A model generated the notes under the pieces. That model saw only the letters and a program-made list of their open reading frames with translations. It had not been told where the DNA came from and ran no database searches. This document shows positions 8,865-17,757 of a stretch of 64,000 bases of DNA, piece after piece; position 1 is the first letter of the stretch; each line of letters opens with the position of its first letter. Source of the stretch: Neobacillus endophyticus (GTDB lineage Bacteria > Bacillota > Bacilli > Bacillales > Cytobacillaceae); contig NZ_JABRWH010000001.1 in NCBI RefSeq assembly GCF_013248975.1, positions 3,678,001-3,742,000 of the forward strand. Direction: 5' to 3'. A program made the position numbers and the translations under genes.

Positions 8865-9007
8865 TTAGTGACACTCCCAAATATCTGTCGTGAGTGAATC
8901 TATGGTTTCCAAATTAATCCTTATTGTTTCACTAAGATTATGTATTATGCATTCCTTGAAGAAGCTTGGAAAGATTCAAATCTTTTCCCTTATTAGAATG
9001 TTTTGAT

Positions 9008-9013
9008 TATAAT
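9008..9013 (+). promoter_or_regulatory. -10 element (TATAAT) for the M32 carboxypeptidase gene
   Basis: TATAAT is a perfect sigma-A -10 box, 42 bases before the start codon, with TG a few bases upstream resembling an extended -10. The only -35 candidates (TTTTCC-like, 8983-8988) are poor, so the promoter may depend on the upstream T-rich context. Confidence 0.5.
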
Positions 9014-9023
9014 AAACAGGAAG

Positions 9024-9037
9024 TGTAATCGTTTACA
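9024..9037 (+). promoter_or_regulatory. cre-like CcpA operator TGTAATCGTTTACA
   Basis: The 14-mer matches the symmetric catabolite-responsive element TGTAANCGNTTACA at every fixed position. It starts about 11 bases after the -10 box and ends 18 bases before the start codon, a position where bound CcpA would block initiation or early elongation. Confidence 0.7.
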
Positions 9038-9055
9038 GTAGAAAAGGGGGATAAA

Positions 9056-10576
9056 ATGGAGAATCCATCTTTACAAAAAGCAATGGATGAATTTACAGCA
9101 CTTGATGAAAAAATTACTCACTTCACGAGTATTATAGGTTTAACTGACTGGGATCAAAAAGTGATGGCACCGAAAAAAGGCAGATCCGTTTTTGCCAAGG
9201 CTACGGGGACATTAAGGACAGAAGTGTTTAAGCTGATGGTATCCGAAGAAATGGGTGACTTGCTTGACAAACTTTCTTCAGTGGAAGCCTCTGCTGTGTT
9301 AAGTGACGTGACAAAAGCAAAAATAAGAGAATACAAAAAATACTATCAAAAATCTAAGAGAATTCCTGCGAACCTTTTTCAAGCATACTCAGTTCTCACT
9401 GCACAGGCGAATGATGCATGGGAAGAAGCGAGAGCCAATAATGATTTTGAACGATACCTGCCATACCTGGAAAAAATCGTTCAATACAAGCGGGAATTTG
9501 CTGAAATGTATGGTTATGAAAACCACCCATATGATGCATTATTAGACGAATTTGAGCCTGGATTAACGGTTGAAATATTGGATCCTTTATTTGCGAAATT
9601 GCGAGAATCAAGCGTTAAGCTGTTAAATCGAATACAGAATAATGGAACACGGACACCGTCACATGTATTCGCTCAAAAGTTTGACATACAGAAACAAAAA
9701 GAATTCAATCGATTCATTCTTCCGATTATTGGATTTGATCTGGATGCAGGAAGGTTGGATGAAACCGTTCATCCATTCGCTCAAACCGTCACAATTGGCG
9801 ATGTCCGCTTAACTACGCGATATATGGAAAATAATGTCCGTTCAGCATTGTTTGGTACCATTCATGAAGCAGGACATGGAATTTATGAGCAGCATATCAA
9901 TCCTGAATTTGAAGAGACGGTCCTACAAAGCGGGGCTTCATTTGGTATTCATGAATCACAATCGAGATTCTTGGAAAACATGGTTGGACGCAGTAAAGAA
10001 TTTTGGCATTATTTTTATCCACACCTGCAGGAATATTTTCCTGAACAATTAGTAAATGTCACAGTTGAAGAGTTTTATCGCGCAGTTAATTCAGTGGAAC
10101 CATCTTTCATTCGGGTAGAAGCAGACGAATTAACCTATAATCTTCATATAATGCTCCGATATGAAATTGAAAAAGCTTTAATCGGAGGAGAAATCGAGCC
10201 AAAAGACCTTCCGGTTATTTGGAACAAGAAAATGCAAGATTATCTAGGAATTGTTCCGAAAACAGATACGGAAGGCGTCCTGCAGGATGTCCATTGGTCA
10301 TTTGGCGGCATAGGCTATTTCCCATCCTATTCATTAGGAAATCTATATGCTGCCCAAATCCTTCATACCATTCAAAGAGAACTTCCAGAATTCTACCAAT
10401 ACATTGAAAATGGACGCTTTGATCTCTTGCAGGAATGGTTGAAAGAAAACATCCATCAGTTCGGCAAGCTTTATACGCCTGGAGAGCTAATTGTGAAAAT
10501 TTCCGGAGAGCCATTAAATGCAGACTATCTTGTCCGCTATTTGGAGAAAAAATACTCAGAAGTATATGAACTATAA
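9056..10576 (+). CDS. Carboxypeptidase M32 (thermostable carboxypeptidase 1 family)
   Basis: A 506-residue cytoplasmic zinc metallocarboxypeptidase that removes C-terminal residues from peptides. The zinc motif HEAGH is at 270-274 and the conserved HESQSR motif starts at His 299. The overall sequence matches the M32 family (B. subtilis YpwA). The ATG follows AAGGGGG. A cre-like site overlaps the expected start of transcription, implying repression in good carbon sources. The gene appears monocistronic, with a strong terminator downstream. Confidence 0.92.
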   Translation: MENPSLQKAMDEFTALDEKITHFTSIIGLTDWDQKVMAPKKGRSVFAKATGTLRTEVFKLMVSEEMGDLLDKLSSVEASAVLSDVTKAKIREYKKYYQKSKRIPANLFQAYSVLTAQANDAWEEARANNDFERYLPYLEKIVQYKREFAEMYGYENHPYDALLDEFEPGLTVEILDPLFAKLRESSVKLLNRIQNNGTRTPSHVFAQKFDIQKQKEFNRFILPIIGFDLDAGRLDETVHPFAQTVTIGDVRLTTRYMENNVRSALFGTIHEAGHGIYEQHINPEFEETVLQSGASFGIHESQSRFLENMVGRSKEFWHYFYPHLQEYFPEQLVNVTVEEFYRAVNSVEPSFIRVEADELTYNLHIMLRYEIEKALIGGEIEPKDLPVIWNKKMQDYLGIVPKTDTEGVLQDVHWSFGGIGYFPSYSLGNLYAAQILHTIQRELPEFYQYIENGRFDLLQEWLKENIHQFGKLYTPGELIVKISGEPLNADYLVRYLEKKYSEVYEL

Positions 10577-10613
10577 CCTTCGTATTAATCGATTAATGAA
10601 TGAAAAATGAGTT

Positions 10614-10650
10614 AAAAAGCAATTCTTCCTTGATGGAGAATTGCTTTTTT
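10614..10650 (+). terminator. Rho-independent terminator after M32 carboxypeptidase
   Basis: A perfect 13-bp stem (AAAAAGCAATTCT paired with AGAATTGCTTTTT) with a 10-base loop and a T run. Confidence 0.9.
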
Positions 10651-10852
10651 ATATAAAGAATTGAAATGTTCCTAAGAACGAAATTTAAGAAATTATTAAT
10701 ATTTCATTAAGAGAAAGTTCATGCAGTTTGTCTATGCTAATATAGAAAATAATTCATATTATTTATTGATGGATAACATTTTGATTTGGCCATTATTTTG
10801 GAAAATGGGCTATTATAAATATAACGAGTAGAATTTTAACCAAAAGAAAGTT

Positions 10853-12337
10853 GTGGAATTGATGTCCATTCGTCTTAGGCTTTTATTATCCTATCTTGCC
10901 ATGATCCTTGTGCCAGTTTTATTTGCAGTTATAACAGCATTGCTAGTGGCACTTTTATTTAAAGGAGATATAAAAGAATTACTGAATATATACTTGCCGC
11001 CCGAGCATCATTACCAAATTTCGGGAAAGGATCGACTTTACATTCAATTGCAAAAAAATATATTAAAAAATCCTGGATTGTTCCTAAATGAATCCTATAT
11101 AAAACAGATTGATCATCGGCTAAATAGCACTGGTGATACAGAATTGGTGGTAAGAAAAGGACAAAAAGTCATTTACTTGTCTCCAGAACTAAAAGGAATG
11201 GATACAGGTGAACTTCCTGCATTTGGATTATATGGTGATGTCGATCCATTTGAGAAACTTAATAATCAATTTGTTTCAATAAAAAAACTGGACTTTTACT
11301 TCCCAGATGATAGTGAAGGGTCTCTTTTCATTATTACGAATGCAAATAGCTTTGCTAAATTTGTCAGGTCTTCGTTCCCGATTTTATTTATCGGTCTTAT
11401 TATCATTTTAATTCTGACGAACGGTCTGCTGACATATTTTGTATCGAAAAGCATCATCCGCCCGATTCGGGATTTACAAAAGGCTGCAAAACGAATGAAA
11501 GAAGGGGACTTGTCGATACCTATAAAGGTCAGATCAAAGGATGAGCTGGGTCAGCTTGCCCAGGGCTTTGAGGAAATGAGAATCAGACTGAACGATTCCA
11601 TTGAAAAGCAAATAGCTTATGAGGAGAACCGTAAAGAGCTTATTGCCAATATATCACATGATTTGAAAACACCCATTACCACCATCAAAGGCTATGTAGA
11701 GGGAATCCGTGATGGAGTAGCCAATAGCCCTGAGAAGATGGATAGGTACATTCAAACGATTTTTACCAAAGCTAGAGATCTAGACCGGATGATTGATGAA
11801 TTATTTTTGTATTCGAAATTGGATTTACAACGGCTTCCGTTTTTGTTTGAGAAAATAAATTTTGACCATTACCTGGAAGATTATGTGGAGGAACTCCGCT
11901 TTGATGTGGCTGAAAAGCAGGTTGAGATTCAATTAATCATTGAAAAAGGTGATTATTTAATTGTTGGAGACCGGGAACATTTAAAGAGGGTCATAACGAA
12001 TATTGTTGATAATTCATTAAAATATATTGATAAAGAACATAAAAAGCTTTCCTTTCATTTATCTTCATTACCAACACATTTATTGTTCAAATTAAGTGAT
12101 AATGGTCCGGGAATATCGAGTGAAAACTTAAAGTTGATTTTTGATCGTTTTTATCGTGCTGATCAAGCAAGAGGAACTGAAAAAGGAGGCAGTGGACTGG
12201 GGCTGTCAATTGCAAAGAGAATCATTGAGGAGCATCATGGTTCCATTTGGGCAGAAAGTGAATCCGGAATGGGGACTACCATCCTTTTTACGTTGAAAAA
12301 AGCAGGTGAACAAAGTGAAAAGAATCTTAATAATTGA
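10853..12337 (+). CDS. Membrane sensor histidine kinase (HAMP, HisKA, HATPase)
   Basis: A 494-residue sensor kinase. It has a first membrane helix (about residues 10-36), an extracellular sensor region of about 135 residues, a second helix (about 174-200), a HAMP linker, a HisKA domain with the phosphorylated His 269 (ANISHDLKTP), and an ATPase domain with DNSLKY, DNGPGI and GGSGLGL boxes. The start is GTG 10853 or ATG 10862; neither has a strong ribosome binding site. Its response regulator overlaps the 3' end, so they form a pair. Given the downstream glycosyltransferase, deacetylase and YkoS-like genes, it may correspond to B. subtilis YkoH. The signal is unknown. Confidence 0.9.
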   Translation: MELMSIRLRLLLSYLAMILVPVLFAVITALLVALLFKGDIKELLNIYLPPEHHYQISGKDRLYIQLQKNILKNPGLFLNESYIKQIDHRLNSTGDTELVVRKGQKVIYLSPELKGMDTGELPAFGLYGDVDPFEKLNNQFVSIKKLDFYFPDDSEGSLFIITNANSFAKFVRSSFPILFIGLIIILILTNGLLTYFVSKSIIRPIRDLQKAAKRMKEGDLSIPIKVRSKDELGQLAQGFEEMRIRLNDSIEKQIAYEENRKELIANISHDLKTPITTIKGYVEGIRDGVANSPEKMDRYIQTIFTKARDLDRMIDELFLYSKLDLQRLPFLFEKINFDHYLEDYVEELRFDVAEKQVEIQLIIEKGDYLIVGDREHLKRVITNIVDNSLKYIDKEHKKLSFHLSSLPTHLLFKLSDNGPGISSENLKLIFDRFYRADQARGTEKGGSGLGLSIAKRIIEEHHGSIWAESESGMGTTILFTLKKAGEQSEKNLNN

Positions 12338-13001
12338 AGATGATAAGAGTATCGCCGAATTGGAACGCGACTATTTAGAAATAGATGGGTATTCGGTTGA
12401 CATTGCATTAACAGGAGATGAAGGATTAAAAAGAGCTTTATCTGAAGAAATTGATTTAATCCTGCTTGATCTCATGCTCCCAGGGACAGATGGGTTTCAA
12501 ATTTGCAAAGCCATCAGAATGGAAAAAGATATTCCTATTTTGATGGTCTCAGCCAAGAAAGAAGATATCGATAAAATACGCGGTCTTGGATTAGGTGCAG
12601 ATGACTATATTGTCAAGCCGTTTAGCCCTAGTGAGCTTGTTGCACGCGTTAAAGCACATCTTGCACGATATCAGCGCTTAATCAATAAGGAACCTCAAAC
12701 AGAAATGATTATGGTACGCGGTTTGAGGATCGATAAGGTTTCAAGACGGGTTTATGTCAATAATAATGAAGTGGTGTTTACAGCGAAGGAATTTGACCTT
12801 TTAACCTTTTTCGCTTTGCATCCTGACCATGTTTTTAGTAAAGAACAACTATTTGAACGTTTATGGGGCTTTGATTCACTTGGGGATATTTCCACTGTCA
12901 CCGTTCATATTCGTAAAATTCGTGAAAAAATTGAAGCTGACCCATCCAACCCTCAATATATTGAAACGGTCTGGGGGGCTGGATACCGTTTTAAAGGATA
13001 A
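12315..13001 (+). CDS. OmpR/PhoB-type response regulator
   Basis: A 228-residue DNA-binding response regulator. The receiver domain has the acidic pair IIEDD at 8-10, the phospho-acceptor Asp 52 (LLDLMLPG) and a conserved Lys in the IVKPF segment. The C-terminal winged helix has DLLTFFALHPDHVFSKEQL and TVTVHIRKIREKIE. An in-frame GTG at 12306 exists, but AGGTGA lies 5 bases before GTG 12315, and that start gives the usual MKRILIIEDD N-terminus. The gene overlaps the kinase by 23 bases. Targets are not visible here; the downstream envelope genes are candidates. Confidence 0.92.
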   Translation: MKRILIIEDDKSIAELERDYLEIDGYSVDIALTGDEGLKRALSEEIDLILLDLMLPGTDGFQICKAIRMEKDIPILMVSAKKEDIDKIRGLGLGADDYIVKPFSPSELVARVKAHLARYQRLINKEPQTEMIMVRGLRIDKVSRRVYVNNNEVVFTAKEFDLLTFFALHPDHVFSKEQLFERLWGFDSLGDISTVTVHIRKIREKIEADPSNPQYIETVWGAGYRFKG

Positions 13002-13217
13002 TAAATTGTTTATTGTATAAATTTTATCCATGCTGTTAGCTTGTCATCGATTGTAATTATTTTGGCAATTATTTTTATTAAAGCTTATGTGTTTTTATAT
13101 GGAAAAATTGTACAATGAAATTAGCTCGCTAAACATTTTAACGAACTGTAATCTGGCTCAAATAAGGTATGAGGCGAACAGAAAGAGACAAATCATACAT
13201 GAGGAGTTTGTTTTAGT

Positions 13218-14453
13218 ATGAAAATGAATGAAAAAGATAAAATTCTTATACTCTCAGCCGGATTTGGCGATGGACATAAACAAGTAGCAAATGCCATTGG
13301 GGAAGCAGTTGAACTTTCTCTGCCAAATGTCGAACCGATTAATTTGGATATCATGGAATGGCTGCATCCACATTTATACCCTTTAAGTACGTTTGTTTAT
13401 AAAAGAGTCATTAAAAATTTCCCGCAGTTCTATAGTTATTTGTACAAAAGGACAAGAGAACGAAATCCTTTGTCGATTAAATTGCATACTCTGTTCACAC
13501 TAGGGATGGGTTCGATGCTGGAAATTATCAGGGAAATTAATCCGACAGCAGTGGTCAGCACATACCCTTTTGCGGCCGGCATCATGTCAAAACTAAAGGA
13601 GCAGGGATTGATCGATATTCCGATTGTGACAGTTATCACAGATTTCACCGATCATTCATATTGGCTCCACCCCTATACAGATCAATATATCGTGGGTTCT
13701 GAAGAAGTGATGCAGCGACTAATCTCTTTAGGAATTGACTCAGAAAAAATCAATTACACTGGTATTCCGGTCCGGCCAAAATTTACGACATCACAGCCCC
13801 GTGAACTTCTTGCTCGGAAATATGATCTAGACCCTAATCAATTTACAATTCTGATTATGGGCGGCGGCGATGGTTTTATCGGAAAAGGTGTATCGACTTT
13901 TCAATCGTTGGAACAGCTGCCTTCAGGAACACAATTCATTATTATTTGCGGACGTAATAAGAAACTGCGAAAACAACTGGAAGAAGAATTAAAGGGTACC
14001 AAACATACTTTCAGAATAATGGGGTATTGTGAAAATGTTCAAGAACTAATGGCGGTATCTGATTTAATGATCTCAAAGCCAGGTGGGGTAACTACATCGG
14101 AGGCTATGGCCATGGAGCTGCCTTTGTTCATCTATCGGCCGCTTCCAGGACAGGAAGAAGATAATGCACGCTATTTAGTTAAATTAGGACTTGCGATTCT
14201 TGTGGAAAATGAGCATGATTTAGTATGTAAAATTGGGATGGCTTTAAGTGATGAGCAAATTTTAAAGTCCATGAAACAACGTTCAAGGATTTATCAAAAT
14301 AAGACTTCAGCAATTGAAGCATTAAACGTTGTCGTTCGGTCCATCAATCGGATGAAGAAAGAACGCAGTTATTCATATGATAGAATCCAGGTAAATGAAG
14401 TAGACCTGCCAGCGTATTTACCCCTAACGGCGGAGCATTCATATAGAAATTAA
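13218..14453 (+). CDS. Glycosyltransferase of the MGDG synthase family (GT28), YkoN-like
   Basis: A 411-residue cytoplasmic or membrane-associated glycosyltransferase resembling plant MGDG synthase and Bacillus UgtP/YkoN, which transfer sugars to diacylglycerol. The N-terminal domain has LILSAGFGDGHKQVANAI (residues 9-26). The donor-binding domain has IMGGGDGFIGKG, then SKPGGVTTSEAMAMELP and a PGQEEDNA segment typical of GT28. The ATG follows GAGGAG. A polysaccharide-deacetylase-like gene follows after 17 bases, probably in the same operon. The actual acceptor lipid and sugar are not predictable. Confidence 0.85.
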   Translation: MKMNEKDKILILSAGFGDGHKQVANAIGEAVELSLPNVEPINLDIMEWLHPHLYPLSTFVYKRVIKNFPQFYSYLYKRTRERNPLSIKLHTLFTLGMGSMLEIIREINPTAVVSTYPFAAGIMSKLKEQGLIDIPIVTVITDFTDHSYWLHPYTDQYIVGSEEVMQRLISLGIDSEKINYTGIPVRPKFTTSQPRELLARKYDLDPNQFTILIMGGGDGFIGKGVSTFQSLEQLPSGTQFIIICGRNKKLRKQLEEELKGTKHTFRIMGYCENVQELMAVSDLMISKPGGVTTSEAMAMELPLFIYRPLPGQEEDNARYLVKLGLAILVENEHDLVCKIGMALSDEQILKSMKQRSRIYQNKTSAIEALNVVVRSINRMKKERSYSYDRIQVNEVDLPAYLPLTAEHSYRN

Positions 14454-14470
14454 CCCGGGGTGGACTTGTT

Positions 14471-15166
14471 ATGGTATTATTCATTTTTTCTGCATTGATC
14501 TTAATCGTTATCTTGTATACCATTTTACCTTTTCTTTTATCATTTGGCTTCCATTTTAAGGTGCTTCGGCAAGGATCCGATCCTCACAAAATGGCCTTAA
14601 CTTTTGACGATGGACCACATCCGGTCTATACTCCAATATTGTTGGATTTATTAAAAGAGCATCAGGTTAAGGCAACTTTTTTTGTTGTAGGATCAAGGGC
14701 AGAAAAGTATCCGGAATTAATTATTAGGATGAAAGAAGAAGGCCATCTAATCGGAATCCATAATTATATTCATCGCTCAAATTGGCTTATGTTTCCATGG
14801 ACCGTTCGTGAAGGAATAAATAGAACTGCGAAAATTCTGGAAAATCTAACTGGGGATCGATCAGTTTATTATCGACCTCCTTGGGGCTTGTTAAATCTTG
14901 GTGATTTTTTTCTTTTAAACCCATACCGCATTATCCTTTGGTCTGTTATGGCTGAAGATTGGAAAAGTACGGGCGGAAGTGATAAAATTAAGAGAAAGCT
15001 TTTGGCCAAAGTGTCTGGCGGGTCTGTCGTTCTTTTACATGATTGTGGTGATACACCTGGGGCAGATCAAGATGCACCTCAAAACACCATTCATGCTTTA
15101 AAGGATGTTATACCAATCATAATGGAGCGGGGTTATCAGTTTGTCAGAATCGATGAATGGAAATGA
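14471..15166 (+). CDS. Polysaccharide deacetylase (NodB-type) family protein
   Basis: A 231-residue protein with an N-terminal membrane helix (residues 1-23) and a NodB carbohydrate-esterase domain. The motifs are TFDDGPHPVYT (metal Asp), GIHNYIHRS (the HxxxH zinc pair, with Asn in place of the usual Ser/Thr) and YRPPWG. The C-terminal LLHD segment supplies the final His. Such enzymes remove acetyl groups from cell-wall or exported glycans at the outer membrane face. It begins 17 bases after the GT28 gene behind GGGGTGG, so the two are likely co-transcribed. Confidence 0.85.
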   Translation: MVLFIFSALILIVILYTILPFLLSFGFHFKVLRQGSDPHKMALTFDDGPHPVYTPILLDLLKEHQVKATFFVVGSRAEKYPELIIRMKEEGHLIGIHNYIHRSNWLMFPWTVREGINRTAKILENLTGDRSVYYRPPWGLLNLGDFFLLNPYRIILWSVMAEDWKSTGGSDKIKRKLLAKVSGGSVVLLHDCGDTPGADQDAPQNTIHALKDVIPIIMERGYQFVRIDEWK

Positions 15167-15192
15167 TGATACGATAACAGCCCCTTTTTAAA

Positions 15193-15214
15193 GGTACCAA
15201 TAAATGTTGGTACC
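15193..15214 (+). terminator. Hairpin after deacetylase gene
   Basis: GGTACCAA and TTGGTACC form a perfect 8-bp stem with a 6-base loop in the gap between the deacetylase and the next gene. The T-rich stretch follows about 8 bases later, so termination is possible but not strong. Confidence 0.45.
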
Positions 15215-15278
15215 ATTCATGTTTTTAGGCAAGAAATATTAAGAATTTGTAAAAAAATAAAGGTTGAGTGGTATAAAA

Positions 15279-16967
15279 ATGGAGAAAATTCGAAAGTGTT
15301 GGCAGGAAGAAAAGTGGCACATTTGGCTGGCATCCATCTTTTTGGTTATATATGTGTCCCCGCTCTTTATTCTTGGTGAAAATTCTCATATCCGTGTTCA
15401 TGATAATTTGGATTCAAATATTGCATGGTATAAGGTTCTAAAGGATAGCGGACAATTGTTTGGCGGTATCAATTCCGTTATTCCGCAAATCATAAATGGA
15501 TTGCCAAGATATGCCTTTGGAACGGAATTTAGCGGAATTGAGTGGCTTCATAATCTCTTTCCACCGATGGTCGCATTTTCGATTAGTCAGGTTATTACAC
15601 GGGTATTTGCTTTTCTTGGGATGTATTTGTTATTGAAAAGGCACTTTGTGAAACTGGACGAAGCCTTTCCAATCCGAGTTTGGGTGTCACTCGCATTTGC
15701 GCTTACACCTTTCTGGCCTTCCGGAATGTTAAGTACTTTGGGGATGCCGCTAGCACTTTGGGCATTTTTAACCATAAGGGATGGCAAACAGACATGGAAA
15801 GAATGGCTGACAATTGTCCTTCTGCCGTTTTATTCAAGCTTTGTACTAGGGTTTTTCTTCTTCCTGACTGCGATGGGGCTATTATGGCTACGTGATTTGA
15901 TCGTGAAAAAACGATTTAACGGAATGTTCCTTAGCGGTATTGCCTTAATGACAGTTATTTATCTTTTAATTGAGTATCGTTTGGTCTATTCTTTAATTTT
16001 TCCGGAAGAACCGACAAATCGCGATGAGTTTGTAGAATCTACACTTGGATTCTGGAGCACCTTCCGTTTGGTTTTTAAAAATTATTTTTATGGCCATACA
16101 CATGTTATGACCTTGCATACATACGTAATCGTACCACTTTCTTTTTTGGTATTCTTCTTTTTAAAATACAGAGAAAAAGGTTTACTTGATAAAAGATTTC
16201 TTTCATTATTCATTTTGAATTTTGTTCTATCAGTTTGGTATGCCTTTTGGTTCTATAAAGGTTGGGCTCCATTAAAGGCTCATGTGTCCTTACTAAGGAC
16301 CTTTAATTTTTCCAGGTTTCATTTTTTGAGACCGTTGATTATTTATTTGATGTTTGCCGTTGGTGCCTATATTTTATGGAAAAAAGGCAAATGGGGTAAA
16401 TACATTGTAGGAATCTGTCTTGCTGCTCAGCTAGTGGTTGTTTTCTCTGCAAATAATGAAATTTATTATCGGGATGCAGGTACGCCGACATTTAAACAAT
16501 TTTATGCCGTGGAACAATTTAAAGAAATAGCCGATTATATCGGAAAACCAAAAAGCAGTTACCGAGTGGCAAGTATAGGGCTGCATCCGGCGATTGCACA
16601 ATACAATGGGTTTTACACGCTTGATACGTATAATAATTTCTACCCATTAAGTTATAAGCATCAATTTAGAAAAATTATTGCCAAGGAATTGGACAAGAGT
16701 CCTTCATTGAAGAGTTATTTCGATCAATGGGGCGGCAGATGCTATTTATTTGTGGCAGAATTAGGGAAACATTATGAGTTTAAAAAGACATCTAAAGTAC
16801 AAATTCACCATTTGCAGCTAGATATGAAAGTATTTAAAAAAATGGGTGGTGAGTATATTTTCTCTTCTGTTCCTATTCTTAATGCCGAAGAAGATGGCTT
16901 GCATTTTAAAAAAGCATTTGACCAGAAGGATTCTGCCTGGAAGATTTATCTTTACCAGGTTAAATAG
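15279..16967 (+). CDS. Polytopic membrane protein, YkoS-like (DUF6044 type)
   Basis: A 562-residue membrane protein with about eleven hydrophobic segments and a soluble C-terminal domain of roughly 170 residues that appears to face outside. An RVHDNLDSN segment after the first helix is reminiscent of GT-C glycosyltransferases and YfhO-like proteins, where acidic residues in the first loop bind a polyprenyl-linked donor. Together with the GT28 gene upstream, this resembles the B. subtilis ykoN-ykoS neighbourhood, so envelope glycosylation is a reasonable but unproven role. The frame extends to TTG 15264; ATG 15279 is the more natural start. Confidence 0.7.
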   Translation: MEKIRKCWQEEKWHIWLASIFLVIYVSPLFILGENSHIRVHDNLDSNIAWYKVLKDSGQLFGGINSVIPQIINGLPRYAFGTEFSGIEWLHNLFPPMVAFSISQVITRVFAFLGMYLLLKRHFVKLDEAFPIRVWVSLAFALTPFWPSGMLSTLGMPLALWAFLTIRDGKQTWKEWLTIVLLPFYSSFVLGFFFFLTAMGLLWLRDLIVKKRFNGMFLSGIALMTVIYLLIEYRLVYSLIFPEEPTNRDEFVESTLGFWSTFRLVFKNYFYGHTHVMTLHTYVIVPLSFLVFFFLKYREKGLLDKRFLSLFILNFVLSVWYAFWFYKGWAPLKAHVSLLRTFNFSRFHFLRPLIIYLMFAVGAYILWKKGKWGKYIVGICLAAQLVVVFSANNEIYYRDAGTPTFKQFYAVEQFKEIADYIGKPKSSYRVASIGLHPAIAQYNGFYTLDTYNNFYPLSYKHQFRKIIAKELDKSPSLKSYFDQWGGRCYLFVAELGKHYEFKKTSKVQIHHLQLDMKVFKKMGGEYIFSSVPILNAEEDGLHFKKAFDQKDSAWKIYLYQVK

Positions 16968-16977
16968 TAAAAATGTT

Positions 16978-17006
16978 GCGGCTGATGAGTGGGTACTCAC
17001 AGCCGC
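16978..17006 (+). terminator. Hairpin between the YkoS-like and PAP2 genes
   Basis: GCGGCT and GAGTG pair with CTCAC and AGCCGC to give an interrupted 11-bp stem around a GGTA loop, starting 11 bases after the stop codon. The following sequence is only modestly T-rich, so termination may be partial. Confidence 0.55.
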
Positions 17007-17094
17007 TTCTTAACTAAGACACCATTTGGTTTTACCGAATGTTTTATGATATGTTTTTTATTATATAAAAATAGGGTTGGAAGGGAGTCTGCAG

Positions 17095-17757
17095 ATGAAT
17101 TTCAAATTGCAACTTGTGCTGGCTTTTATGATAAGCGTCATCTGTATCGTCGGGTTCAGTTTGATCTCATTGTTGATTAGTGATCACAAAATCATAAGCT
17201 TTGATCAAACGGTTATTGCCAACATACAGGGGATGGAATCACCAAGATTGACAAGTTTGATGAAGTTGTTAACCTTTATTGGTTCAACTCCATTTGTTAT
17301 TATACTTAGCATTGGTCTAATCTTTTTCTTATATAAAGTATTGCACCACCGCTTAGAGCTCATTTTGTTTATTGGCGCGATCATTGGTACCGGAGCATTA
17401 AATGATATTTTAAAACATGTTTTTCATCGGACACGGCCGCACCTCCACCGACTGATTGAGGCAACAGGATATAGTTTTCCAAGCGGTCATGCGATGAGTG
17501 CATTTAGCGTTTATGTTATGATTACCTTTTTACTTTGGCGACATATTCCGAGCAAATGGGGAAGAAGTTTACTGATCATTTTTAGTACATTTATGATTTT
17601 GGGGATTGGGATCAGCCGGATTTATTTAGGGGTTCATTATCCGAGTGATATTATCGGCGGATATTTGGCTAGCGGTTTTTGGCTAACAGTTGCCATTTGG
17701 TTTTTTCAATATTATAAGGAAAAGAGTTATAATAAGAGATATAATAGGGGAAAATGA
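17095..17757 (+). CDS. PAP2-family membrane phosphatase
   Basis: A 220-residue membrane phosphatase of the PAP2/PgpB/BcrC superfamily that dephosphorylates lipid phosphates such as phosphatidate, phosphatidylglycerophosphate or undecaprenyl pyrophosphate. All three motifs are present: KHVFHRTRP, PSGHAMS and SRIYLGVHYPSD. There are five to six hydrophobic segments. The start ATG 17095 follows GGGAG with an 8-base spacer; an upstream in-frame TTG lacks support. It overlaps the pssA start by 4 bases, pointing to lipid metabolism. Confidence 0.88.
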   Translation: MNFKLQLVLAFMISVICIVGFSLISLLISDHKIISFDQTVIANIQGMESPRLTSLMKLLTFIGSTPFVIILSIGLIFFLYKVLHHRLELILFIGAIIGTGALNDILKHVFHRTRPHLHRLIEATGYSFPSGHAMSAFSVYVMITFLLWRHIPSKWGRSLLIIFSTFMILGIGISRIYLGVHYPSDIIGGYLASGFWLTVAIWFFQYYKEKSYNKRYNRGK

